From: an uncultured Pelagibacteraceae bacterium
GTDB lineage: Bacteria > Pseudomonadota > Alphaproteobacteria > Pelagibacterales > Pelagibacteraceae
Assembly: GCA_902573705.1 (NCBI GenBank)
Contig: CACGKR010000009.1
Location: 1 to 32,677, forward strand
Reading direction: 5' to 3'
Length of the DNA: 32,677 bases
Positions 8,715-17,503 of this stretch are shown one piece after another. The first letter of the stretch is position 1; each line of letters starts with the position of its first letter. The position numbers were made by a program, and so were the translations under genes. The notes beneath the pieces were generated by a model. It was not told where the DNA came from and searched no databases. It worked only from the letters and a program-made list of their open reading frames with translations.

Positions 8715-9428
8715 TTATTTTAACCAAACTTTCCAAGCTCTCTTTTTACTCTTCCAAATTTTGTTAAGTTCATTCTTTTCTCTCATTGTATCCATGCAGC
8801 CCCAAAATCCATCATGTTTATATGCCATTAATTGTTTTTTTTTTACTAATTGTGGCAAACAATCTTTCTCAAAAATAGTTTGATCATTTTTTAAAAATTT
8901 GAAAACATTTTTAGATACAACAAAAAAACCACCATTAATATATTCTATTGGTTTTTCTTTAATTGCTGAAATTTTTAAATTAGTCTTAATTTCTAAAATT
9001 CCTTTAGGATTTTTATATTTTACAGCAGTCAAAGTAACTATTTTATTATTTTTTTTATGAAATTTAATTAGTTTGTTGATGTTAACATCTGATAATCCAT
9101 CTCCGTATGATAAACAAAAGATATTATCATTTTTGCTTAAATATTTTTTAACTCTTTTTATTCTTCCACCAGTCATTGTATTTAAACCAGTATTTACATA
9201 CTCAATATTCCAATTTTTATTATGATTAAGATAATTAACTTCTTTTTTAAGTAATTCACCTTTATAACCTAAGCAAATTATAAAATCTTTTATTCCAAAA
9301 TGAGAATATATTTTCATTAAATGCCAAATGATTGGTTTAGATCCAATCTTAACTAGAGGTTTTGGTTTAAGTTTGGTTTCTTCTGCAAGTCGTGTGCCGT
9401 AACCTCCAGCTAAAATTATACATTTCAT
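8715..9428 (-). CDS. rfbF: glucose-1-phosphate cytidylyltransferase
   Basis: MKCIILAGGYGTRLAEETKLKPKPLVKIGSKPIIWHLMKIYSHFG nucleotidyltransferase motif and WGCMDTMRE C-terminus. Confidence 0.9.
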   Translation of the reverse strand: MKCIILAGGYGTRLAEETKLKPKPLVKIGSKPIIWHLMKIYSHFGIKDFIICLGYKGELLKKEVNYLNHNKNWNIEYVNTGLNTMTGGRIKRVKKYLSKNDNIFCLSYGDGLSDVNINKLIKFHKKNNKIVTLTAVKYKNPKGILEIKTNLKISAIKEKPIEYINGGFFVVSKNVFKFLKNDQTIFEKDCLPQLVKKKQLMAYKHDGFWGCMDTMREKNELNKIWKSKKRAWKVWLK

Positions 9429-10276
9429 TTAGTTATATCCAAATGTTTATATGGCCATGTTTTATATTTACAATATTTAGAGATCCAAAATGAAAAATAT
9501 CTTTCAGCTAAAAAATCAAATATTCGAACTTCACCATAATTTCGAAGTTTATTTTTATTAAATATTTTTTCACACTTCTTTAACCATTTAAAAGTATCGT
9601 TACAAAGTTTAGCAAAAATTTTTTTTTTAACTATAAATATACTCAATGGGAAATATTCAGTTTCGGTTTTAACATATTTTAGAAAATCATCTTTATCATT
9701 AATATTAAGTAATTTACATGAATTAATTAAACCATTGTAAATATGGAACATATTAAAGTGAAGATTAATCGTGTGTTTTTTTTTGTTATACATAATTGAT
9801 GGATCCTTAATCAAACTTCTTTTAGCTTTTTTAAATAATTTACTTAACTTATATCCTTTTAGATTTATTGGACTACAAACAAAAGCATCATATTTACTAT
9901 ATTTAACAGGTATACCTGTTAATAAATTTTTTTTTAAATTTTTTGAGTTGACAAATTTATTATAATTTTCTTTAAGCCAAAAACGTCTATAATGAGATAT
10001 TGCAATATAATCATTTGATTTTATAAATTTTATATCGTTTTTCCAAATCCAGTAAATTGAAGTTAATGATCCATAATTATAATTTTTCTTAGATATATTT
10101 TTTTTACCTTTGGCATCATTTAACCAATGAGATGGAAATTTTTTATTAAAAGCGCCACTGCCTATTAATTTTAAGTTAAGTTTATCTAATTTTTTGTCGT
10201 ATTTGTGCGAAATGCAATATGTGGTTAAATTTTTATTACTTTTTTTCATAAACTTAATAATTTCTTTGATAGACAC
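9425..10276 (-). CDS. DUF4422-type putative glycosyltransferase
   Basis: SLTSIYWIWKN...YIAISHYRRFW motif typical of DUF4422; overlaps rfbF by 4 nt. Confidence 0.75.
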   Translation of the reverse strand: MSIKEIIKFMKKSNKNLTTYCISHKYDKKLDKLNLKLIGSGAFNKKFPSHWLNDAKGKKNISKKNYNYGSLTSIYWIWKNDIKFIKSNDYIAISHYRRFWLKENYNKFVNSKNLKKNLLTGIPVKYSKYDAFVCSPINLKGYKLSKLFKKAKRSLIKDPSIMYNKKKHTINLHFNMFHIYNGLINSCKLLNINDKDDFLKYVKTETEYFPLSIFIVKKKIFAKLCNDTFKWLKKCEKIFNKNKLRNYGEVRIFDFLAERYFSFWISKYCKYKTWPYKHLDITK

Positions 10277-10307
10277 ATTTAGTAAACATTAATACAAATA
10301 TAAATTA

Positions 10308-10838
10308 ATGAAAATTAATTCAACACAATTTAAAGATTTGAAGTTAATAAAATTGAAAAAATTTAATGATTTAAGGGGCGATGTAATAAAAATTTTTAAT
10401 AAAAAAAATAAATCACTCAAATTTGGATGTTTTGAGAGTTACATAAGCATATCAAAAAAAGGCACTGTAAGAGGTTTGCATGGGCAAATAGGAAAATTTT
10501 CACAAGCAAAATTAATTATATGTGTTAAAGGAAAAATACTAGATATTGCAATAGATTTAAGAAAAAAATCTAAAACATACGGTAAAGTTTTCAAAAAGAT
10601 TATTAATTCTAAAAATTTATTAGCTGTCTATATACCAAAAGGTTTCGCTCACGGTGTTGTAGTTTTAGAAAATAATACAACAATAATTAATCTATGTTCC
10701 TCTGGTTACAATCCTAAAAAAGAATTTGGAATAAATGTAAAATCAATTAACTTAAATATTCCTAAAATGAAAATGTACTTTTCAAAAAAAGACAAAAATT
10801 TAACAGAGTTAAAAGACTATATTAAAAAATCAAAATGA
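10308..10838 (+). CDS. dTDP-4-dehydrorhamnose 3,5-epimerase-like sugar epimerase
   Basis: DLRGDVIKIF, VRGLHGQ, IPKGFAHGVVVLE cupin-epimerase motifs. Confidence 0.85.
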   Translation: MKINSTQFKDLKLIKLKKFNDLRGDVIKIFNKKNKSLKFGCFESYISISKKGTVRGLHGQIGKFSQAKLIICVKGKILDIAIDLRKKSKTYGKVFKKIINSKNLLAVYIPKGFAHGVVVLENNTTIINLCSSGYNPKKEFGINVKSINLNIPKMKMYFSKKDKNLTELKDYIKKSK

Positions 10839-11689
10839 AAATTGGTGTAATTGGATCGACTGGATTTATTGGGGGTAATATATCTTTATTTTTGAAAAAA
10901 AATACTAATTATCAAATTTTTTCTTTTTCTTCATACAAACAAAATAAAAAAAACTGGATCAATAAAATTATTAGTGAAATTAAAACAAAAAAACCAAACA
11001 TTATTATTAATTGTTCAGCAAATCAAAATCTTGTTATATCAAAAAAAAATATACCAAATATTGTTAATTCAAATCTTTTATCAAATATTTTATTTATTAA
11101 TGAAGCTTTACAACACAAAAATTTTAAGGGTTTTATTTCATTTGGAAGTAAATGGGAATTGGGTGATAAAAAAAATAAGAAACCACTTAATTTTTATGCA
11201 GCAACAAAAAAAGCCAATGACATTTTTTTTAAATTTTATGAAAACAATCAATCAGCTTTAATATCTTTAAAAATCTTTGACACTTATGGAGCTAATGATA
11301 GGAGAAAAAAATTTTTAAATGATTTACTTAGAACTTATAAGAAAAATAAATCATTAAATATAACAGCAGGTAAACAATATTTGGATTATGTACATATTAA
11401 TGACTTATTAATATTGATATTGATGATAATTAAAGACATAAAATTAAATAAATTAAAAGGATTTAAATCCTTCACAGTTAGCTCTAGAAAACCTATTAGA
11501 TTGATCAATTTTGTCAAAAAATTAAAAAAGATTTTAAGTAAAAATTTAAAAATGAATATTGGAAAAAAAAAATACCGTATAAATGAGTCAATAAACCCAA
11601 CTTTAAAAATATTTAATTATCCTGGCTGGAAACCTAGGTACAAATTATTTAGTGAACTAAAAGAAATATTTGATGGGAGATTTAAATGA
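10835..11689 (+). CDS. NAD-dependent epimerase/dehydratase (SDR)
   Basis: KIGVIGSTGFIGGNIS Rossmann motif; YAATKKAND active-site region; 4-nt overlaps with both neighbours. Confidence 0.85.
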   Translation: MKIGVIGSTGFIGGNISLFLKKNTNYQIFSFSSYKQNKKNWINKIISEIKTKKPNIIINCSANQNLVISKKNIPNIVNSNLLSNILFINEALQHKNFKGFISFGSKWELGDKKNKKPLNFYAATKKANDIFFKFYENNQSALISLKIFDTYGANDRRKKFLNDLLRTYKKNKSLNITAGKQYLDYVHINDLLILILMIIKDIKLNKLKGFKSFTVSSRKPIRLINFVKKLKKILSKNLKMNIGKKKYRINESINPTLKIFNYPGWKPRYKLFSELKEIFDGRFK

Positions 11690-12747
11690 CATTTAATAAA
11701 TATAAAAAGTTTTTTAAAAATAAAAGAATTTTAATAACAGGTAATACAGGGTTTGTGGGATCCTATTTATCTTTAACATTAAATCTTATGGACTCAAAAA
11801 TATTAGGATATTCTTTTAAAAAGAAAGATAAAAGATATTTGTCTAATAATTCTGAATATAAAAAAAAAATAAAAACTATTTATGATGATTTAATCAACCT
11901 TGATAAATATAAAAATATTATTAAAAGATTCAAACCACAAATATTGATACATTTGGCTTCTCAACCACTTGTTTCTGAGTCTTATGTAAATTCTTTAAAA
12001 AATTATGAAACTAATGTCATGGGTACAGTTAAATTGTTAGAGTTATCTAAAGAACTTAGACATTTAAAAAATATTTTAATATTTACTTCTGATAAAGTTT
12101 ATAAAAATCTAGAAAAAAATAAATTAAATGAAAAATCACCATTGGGTGGTGAAGACCCATATAGTGCAAGTAAATCCTCACAGGATTTGATTTCAAATAG
12201 TTATAAAGATTCATTCTTTAAGTATAGTAAAAATATTTTTATTGTAAGAGCAGGAAATATTATCGGCGGTGGTGACTGGGAAAAATCAAGATTGATACCA
12301 GATTTATTTTTATCAAATTTAAAAAAAAAAAATATCAAATTAAGAAACGCAAATGCCACAAGACCATGGCAACATATACTTGATGTGACCGAGGGCATCT
12401 TGAAATTACTTTTAGTTAAAGGAGATAAAATATTTGATAAATCACATATATATAATATAGGCCCTAAATCAGATTTAAATTTACCTGTCAAATCCCTAAT
12501 AAAAAAGTTTATAGAAAAATCGGATTATATAAAGATTTCATATAAAACAGGTAAGATAAATTTTGTTGAAAAAAAGTATCTTAAATTATCAAGCAAATTA
12601 ATAATGAAAAATATTAAATGGTCTTCAAAATTAAATATTAATGAAATAATTAAATTAACTTCAGAATGGTATATGAATTTTTTTAGAAATAATAAAAAGA
12701 TTTATAAATTTACCGAAATGCAAATTAAGTTATTTTATAATAAGTGA
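11686..12747 (+). CDS. rfbG: CDP-glucose 4,6-dehydratase
   Basis: ILITGNTGFVGSYLS, FTSDKVYKN, DPYSASKSSQDL, RAGNIIGGGDWEKSRLIPD, RPWQHILD motifs. Confidence 0.92.
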   Translation: MTFNKYKKFFKNKRILITGNTGFVGSYLSLTLNLMDSKILGYSFKKKDKRYLSNNSEYKKKIKTIYDDLINLDKYKNIIKRFKPQILIHLASQPLVSESYVNSLKNYETNVMGTVKLLELSKELRHLKNILIFTSDKVYKNLEKNKLNEKSPLGGEDPYSASKSSQDLISNSYKDSFFKYSKNIFIVRAGNIIGGGDWEKSRLIPDLFLSNLKKKNIKLRNANATRPWQHILDVTEGILKLLLVKGDKIFDKSHIYNIGPKSDLNLPVKSLIKKFIEKSDYIKISYKTGKINFVEKKYLKLSSKLIMKNIKWSSKLNINEIIKLTSEWYMNFFRNNKKIYKFTEMQIKLFYNK

Positions 12748-12791
12748 AATTTTAAATTACAAAATTTAAAAAGATCTGCTATCCTAATTTC

Positions 12792-13451
12792 ATGTATAAT
12801 TTAAATTTAGTAAAACAAAAAGAAGCTAATAGATATTTTTCAAGAAATAAAAAAGAATTGCAAAAAAATTTAATTGATAAAAAAATAAATAATTTAATAA
12901 AAGAGAATAATTTAAAAGCAGATAGTATTTTAGAAATTGGATGTACCAATGGTAATAAACTTAATCAATATGCTCAATTGTGTAATTCTAAAGAAAATTT
13001 TGGAGTCGATTTATCAAAACAAGCTATTAAAGATGGAAAGAAAAGATATAAAAAATTAAAATTACTTAATATTTCAAGCCTTGAAATTGATAAAATAAAA
13101 ATAAATTTTAATTTAATTATATGCGGTTTCTTTTTATATAATCTTGATAGAGAATTAATTTTTAAACAATTTGATCTAATACATAAAAAATTATCAGAAG
13201 GTGGTTACTTATTAATCTGGGATTTTGACCCTTTATTCAAACATTCTAATAAAGATTTTCATTCAAAAAAATTAACATCTTTTAAAATGAGTTATGACAA
13301 TTTTTTAATTGAAAGTGGTTTATTTGAAATTGTCTATAAGGTGAAATATAGAACTAAAACTAATGAAAAAAAAATTTTTAAATCAGACAGTGTTTCATTA
13401 ACACTTTTTAAAAAAATAAATTTTAAAGATAAGTACCCAGAAAATATCTAA
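12792..13451 (+). CDS. class I SAM-dependent methyltransferase
   Basis: SILEIGCTNGNKL motif I; GGYLLIWDFD post-motif. Confidence 0.8.
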   Translation: MYNLNLVKQKEANRYFSRNKKELQKNLIDKKINNLIKENNLKADSILEIGCTNGNKLNQYAQLCNSKENFGVDLSKQAIKDGKKRYKKLKLLNISSLEIDKIKINFNLIICGFFLYNLDRELIFKQFDLIHKKLSEGGYLLIWDFDPLFKHSNKDFHSKKLTSFKMSYDNFLIESGLFEIVYKVKYRTKTNEKKIFKSDSVSLTLFKKINFKDKYPENI

Positions 13452-13551
13452 TCGATAAATTTTTATGAAAAAAAAAATATCTAATAATTTTAGTTTAATA
13501 ATTGAGACTTTATAGGTATGAATTAATTAATGAAACCGTTGGAGATAATTT

Positions 13552-14814
13552 GTGGGTAATACAGTTATTGTTGGTGCTGGTTTAACAGGTTCATTATTAG
13601 CAATTAAAATCGCAAAGAAATATCATAATGAAAATATTTATTTATTAGATAATTCAAATAATATTTTATCATCTTTTAAACCTATTAATTTAGATGGTAA
13701 AAAAGTAAATAATGGATTTCATGGTCTAGAAATAAACAGATCAAAAAAATTATTTTTTTTTCTTAAAAATGAAATAAAAGTTAAATTTAGAAAATTTTTA
13801 ATAAAGAGATCACTTTTAATTAATCAGTATTTTATACAAAATACTAGTTATGATAAATTTCCACTAGAGTTAAAAAAAAATCTAAAAAAGAAAAAATTTA
13901 AATCAAAATCTTTAAATCTACTTTTTAAACAGTTAACTGGTAATTATAAAAAAACCTTAGAAATAGTTTCAAAAAAATATTACTCAAAAATAAATAACAG
14001 TTTGCAACTTTTAGTACCCTGGTTTTTACCAAAAGAATTTCATTATATTTCTGATGATGAAGGAGATAAATTTAGACAAATGACAAAACAAAAAATTAAT
14101 TTTTTTGCAATACCCAAAAAGAATAATTTATTTTTTGATATATCGAATCAATTTGAAAATAAGCTTAAAAGTTATAATAATATAATTATCTTAAAGAACT
14201 CCACACTGTCTATTGAGTCAAATAATGTTTCTATCCAAACTAAAAAAAGAACAAAAAAAATTTTTACAAATCAAATTTTTATAACAACAATGCCAACTTT
14301 TTTTTTTAAATTTTTTAATAATAGGGAAAAAATAAATATTAAAAGACTTACTAGAAATAAAAGATATTTTTTTCTTGCAAAGATAAAACTCAAAAAAAAA
14401 CTAAATATATATTTTTCTGAAATTTTATGTGCATTAAAAAATTTTATTGAATTATCAAGAATTAGTAAAATATCATATAAAAAAAGTAATAATGAATTAT
14501 TGTTTGAATTAAGTTATTCTGAAAAGAAAATTGATAATAAAATTTTTAAACATAAAGTTTCTCATTCATTAAAACCAATTATCAAAGATAATAAAATTAT
14601 AAAGATAAGAAAAAAACTAAGCAGAACAATTTTTATGCCAAATAATAACGACATAATGGAATGTTTAAAGGTTATCGATAAAAAAGTTAATCATTTTAGA
14701 AATAAAGGTTTTGACATCACATATAACAGAAATTTTGCACCTTTAAATATGGCTAAAGCCTGGTTATTATCAGAAAAGTTTTATGAAAAAGCAGATAAAA
14801 ATTTATCAAGATAA
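13552..14814 (+). CDS. FAD-dependent UDP-galactopyranose mutase / amine-oxidase-like protein
   Basis: GTG start; VIVGAGLTGSLLAIKIAKK dinucleotide-binding motif near the N-terminus; polysaccharide context. Confidence 0.6.
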   Translation: MGNTVIVGAGLTGSLLAIKIAKKYHNENIYLLDNSNNILSSFKPINLDGKKVNNGFHGLEINRSKKLFFFLKNEIKVKFRKFLIKRSLLINQYFIQNTSYDKFPLELKKNLKKKKFKSKSLNLLFKQLTGNYKKTLEIVSKKYYSKINNSLQLLVPWFLPKEFHYISDDEGDKFRQMTKQKINFFAIPKKNNLFFDISNQFENKLKSYNNIIILKNSTLSIESNNVSIQTKKRTKKIFTNQIFITTMPTFFFKFFNNREKINIKRLTRNKRYFFLAKIKLKKKLNIYFSEILCALKNFIELSRISKISYKKSNNELLFELSYSEKKIDNKIFKHKVSHSLKPIIKDNKIIKIRKKLSRTIFMPNNNDIMECLKVIDKKVNHFRNKGFDITYNRNFAPLNMAKAWLLSEKFYEKADKNLSR

Positions 14815-15511
14815 CTTTTATTTTAAAAAAGAGTCTAATTTTTTTTTTAAAAGGAATTCATTAAATTTACCTAAAACCTATGAAATCAGAAAAAACAAGA
14901 TTGAAATATTAGATTTCATTTTAAAATATATTAAAATAAAAAATAGATCAAAAATCTTGGAAATAGGTTGCTTTATTGGAGATTTGTTATTTTATTTAAA
15001 GAATAAATATAAGGCTAATGTTTATGGAGTTGAGCCCTCTAAACATGCATGCAATTATTCAAAAAGATATTTTAAACTTAAACTTGAAAACAAAACATTT
15101 TTAAATTCAAAATTTTTTCCCTGCTCGAAAAAAAATTATCAAAAATTTGATCTAATAATAATAGATGATGTTTTGTCGTGGGTTGATAGAGATGTTATAC
15201 TAAGTATGATTGGATCCCTCGACTGGTGTTTAAAAAAAGGCGGTCATATTTTTCTAAGAGATTTTTCTCCAAATTATTCATTTGCTGTTAAAAATCATCA
15301 TTGGAAATTTGAAAAAATTTATAATTTTAAAGTGATGAATGGCCATAAAACTTTTTTTATAAATTCTGGTAAATACGATATCGTAAAATCCAAAATTTAT
15401 TACTCAGAAAAATCTAATAAAAAAAAAAGTAATAACAGGCAAAGCAGTATGTGGAATAATGTAATTTTAAAAAAAAAAAGTGGTTTTTCATATAAGATTG
15501 ATAAATTTTAA
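14783..15511 (+). CDS. class I SAM-dependent methyltransferase
   Basis: KILEIGCFIGDLLFYLKNKYKANVYGVEPSK; 32-nt overlap with the upstream gene. Confidence 0.8.
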   Translation: MKKQIKIYQDNFYFKKESNFFFKRNSLNLPKTYEIRKNKIEILDFILKYIKIKNRSKILEIGCFIGDLLFYLKNKYKANVYGVEPSKHACNYSKRYFKLKLENKTFLNSKFFPCSKKNYQKFDLIIIDDVLSWVDRDVILSMIGSLDWCLKKGGHIFLRDFSPNYSFAVKNHHWKFEKIYNFKVMNGHKTFFINSGKYDIVKSKIYYSEKSNKKKSNNRQSSMWNNVILKKKSGFSYKIDKF

Positions 15512-15525
15512 TAAAGAAATAATAA

Positions 15526-15690
15526 TTGACGTCACTCAATAAAAAAGCCTTCACCCTAATAGAACTTTTAGTCGTAGTAGCAATCATTGGCATCCTCGCT
15601 GCTGTAGGTGTAGTTGCTTATAATGGATATACAAATAGTGCTAAAAAGAATGCCACTAAGGCAAATCACAAAATCATTATAAAACTTTAA
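15526..15690 (+). pseudogene. truncated type IV pilin (prepilin N-terminus, 54 aa)
   Basis: TTG-initiated frame (M)TSLNKKAFTLIELLVVVAIIGILAAVGVVAYNGYTNSAKKNATKANHKIIIKL*; canonical class III prepilin segment; below the ORF-track length cutoff. Confidence 0.85.
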
Positions 15691-15732
15691 ATTGATATTT
15701 GTTTCCAACGAATTTTGAAGTTTAACTTTGAT

Positions 15733-15754
15733 ATAGTCACACTAGCGTCACAGT
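15733..15754. repeat. left pair of 11-bp tandem units (ATAGTCACACT AGCGTCACAGT)
   Basis: Shares 17-nt perfect GTCACACTAGCGTCACA (15736-15752) with 17315-17331. Confidence 0.75.
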
Positions 15755-15768
15755 GATAGTATTTTTCA

Positions 15769-16332
15769 ATGAAAGATCTCCAGAAAAAATTTGATGAATA
15801 TAAAAAGAAAGTTCATTCAAAGGAGGGGATAGGGGAATTCTACGAAAGACAGATAAGATTTCTTTATGAAAAGAATGGTTGGAGAGTCGAGCCTTATGGT
15901 ATTATAAAAGGGAAAAGTGATTTAGGCAGGGATTTAATTTGTACAAAGAAAAAACAAGTTCTAATTATTCAAGCTAAAAATTGGTCAAAAAGAAAAACTA
16001 TTCACGAAAAGCATTTGATGCAATTAGCAGGCACTATCCTTTATTATATTTATAATAAGAACAATTTCCCAAAAGGTGTATTTGTGACAACAGCAAAACT
16101 TTCAGATAGAGCTAAAGATGTTGCAAAAAAATTAAACATTCAACATAGAAACATTAAATTAGATAAAAATTTTCCAATGATCAAATGCAATATAAATAAA
16201 AGAGGAAAAAAATTATTCTTTTTCCCTTTTGATAAATTTTATGACAAGGTTCATATTGATATCAAAAGTGGTGAGTTTTATACTAACAGTATAAAGGAAT
16301 GTATAAGAAAAGGATTTAAACATGTCGGATAA
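15769..16332 (+). CDS. Mrr-like / PD-(D/E)XK restriction-endonuclease-family protein
   Basis: GIGEFYERQIRFLYEKNGWRVE...DLGRDLICTKKKQVLIIQAKNWS: D-x(n)-QxK nuclease signature. Confidence 0.8.
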   Translation: MKDLQKKFDEYKKKVHSKEGIGEFYERQIRFLYEKNGWRVEPYGIIKGKSDLGRDLICTKKKQVLIIQAKNWSKRKTIHEKHLMQLAGTILYYIYNKNNFPKGVFVTTAKLSDRAKDVAKKLNIQHRNIKLDKNFPMIKCNINKRGKKLFFFPFDKFYDKVHIDIKSGEFYTNSIKECIRKGFKHVG

Positions 16333-16660
16333 GATCAACTCTTTGAATTTATGTGTATGCATGGCATTAGCTGATCATGGTTTAGGAAAAGACGAGACTG
16401 CTGAAATACTAAGGATTGCAAAAGAGATTAAAGTTGATTTTAACGTACATAATGCATCAGATGAAATAAACGAAAAATTTTCAGGTGATATTGATGTTGC
16501 TCAAGATTTTTATTTAGGAAATATCACAAAAGATAATGCAAAATTCCAAGCAAAAGACTTTGTTAAAAGAGTTGCCTTATCTGATGGTGAATTAAAAGAT
16601 AAAGAGGTCAGATTTCTTGTTAGAATGAAACAAGCTTGGGGTTATCAATATTTTGATTAG
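16322..16660 (+). CDS. small TerB-like protein
   Basis: KDFVKRVALSDGELKDKEVRFLVRMKQAWG resembles the TerB/DjlA-N helical repeat; 11-nt overlap with the nuclease ORF. Confidence 0.5.
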   Translation: MSDKINSLNLCVCMALADHGLGKDETAEILRIAKEIKVDFNVHNASDEINEKFSGDIDVAQDFYLGNITKDNAKFQAKDFVKRVALSDGELKDKEVRFLVRMKQAWGYQYFD

Positions 16661-16957
16661 ATGACAGATAAAAATAAAAGATTATCAATAATCGTTTTTG
16701 GAATAATAATTTATATTTTAATTTTTCTATATGATTATGATAGCGGTCAAATTCGTTTAAACATAATGGAAAGTTCATTTTTTTATACTTTAGAAAATTT
16801 AATTGAAAGAGAAGTTACGAGAGGACCGGATGAAATTTTTACGTGGATTATTTGGCTTGTATTAAGTTATTTATATATATTTAATTTGTGGACTAAACGA
16901 GTGCTAATAACAACTAAGATATTTGATATAATATCTAAATTTATTAAATCAGTTTAA
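16661..16957 (+). CDS. small membrane protein (about two TM helices)
   Basis: Hydrophobic segments LSIIVFGIIIYILIFLY and FTWIIWLVLSYLYIF; starts directly after the TerB-like stop. Confidence 0.7.
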   Translation: MTDKNKRLSIIVFGIIIYILIFLYDYDSGQIRLNIMESSFFYTLENLIEREVTRGPDEIFTWIIWLVLSYLYIFNLWTKRVLITTKIFDIISKFIKSV

Positions 16958-16998
16958 ATGAAAAAACTTTTAGGGATCGTGTTTCTAGGCATGTTTGT

Positions 16999-17160
16999 AT
17001 GACTTTAAGAAGGTTATTTAAGGAGTTAATAATTAGGTCTTGTGAAATAATGAACCAATTATTAGACCTTGAATTAAAAAAATTGTTTTCTTTTAAAACA
17101 ATTTTAGTCTTATCAATTCTGTTTTTTTGTCTTTGGTTCTTGTACCACTTATTCTCATAG
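16999..17160 (+). CDS. candidate 53-aa single-TM small protein
   Basis: MTLRRLFKELIIRSCEIMNQLLDLELKKLFSFKTILVLSILFFCLWFLYHLFS*; below track cutoff; internal ATG at 17050. Confidence 0.35.
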   Translation: MTLRRLFKELIIRSCEIMNQLLDLELKKLFSFKTILVLSILFFCLWFLYHLFS

Positions 17161-17300
17161 AGTTATTTTTAATTTTAATTAAAATTTTTCTTAATTTTCT
17201 AAAAATTTTAAGTGGTATGTAGCCTAAAAGAATTATTTCTCCTAACATAGCTAATTATAATATAAGATTATGTTTTTAATTTGACTTAACGACTACTGAT

Positions 17301-17333
17301 CACATCACATTCACGTCACACTAGCGTCACACT
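17301..17333. repeat. three contiguous 11-bp tandem units (CACATCACATT CACGTCACACT AGCGTCACACT)
   Basis: Direct reading; same unit family as 15733-15754. Confidence 0.8.
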
Positions 17334-17398
17334 CACCAAAGAAATTTGATTAAAACTAAAATTCTAAATAAAAATTTAACGCTGATTTTATTGGATGA

Positions 17399-17474
17399 TG
17401 GTGCCCCCGCACGGATTCGAACCGCGGACCTATTGATTACAAATCAATTGCTCTACCAGCTGAGCTACAAGGGC
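17399..17474 (-). tRNA. tRNA-Thr(TGT), CCA encoded
   Basis: Reverse complement GCCCTTG...TTTGTAA...GGTTCGAATCC...GGGGGCACCA. Confidence 0.95.
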
Positions 17475-17503
17475 ATCCGCAATAATTATTAAGTATTTCT
17501 AAA

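Noticed and set aside
10974-11261. 95-aa plus ORF inside the SDR gene
   Set aside because: Alternate-frame overlap of a well-supported CDS, low-complexity.
17020-17085. Apparent inverted repeat taataatt...aattatta / aggtct...agacct
   Set aside because: The two pairings are mutually incompatible and short; likely chance in AT-rich DNA.
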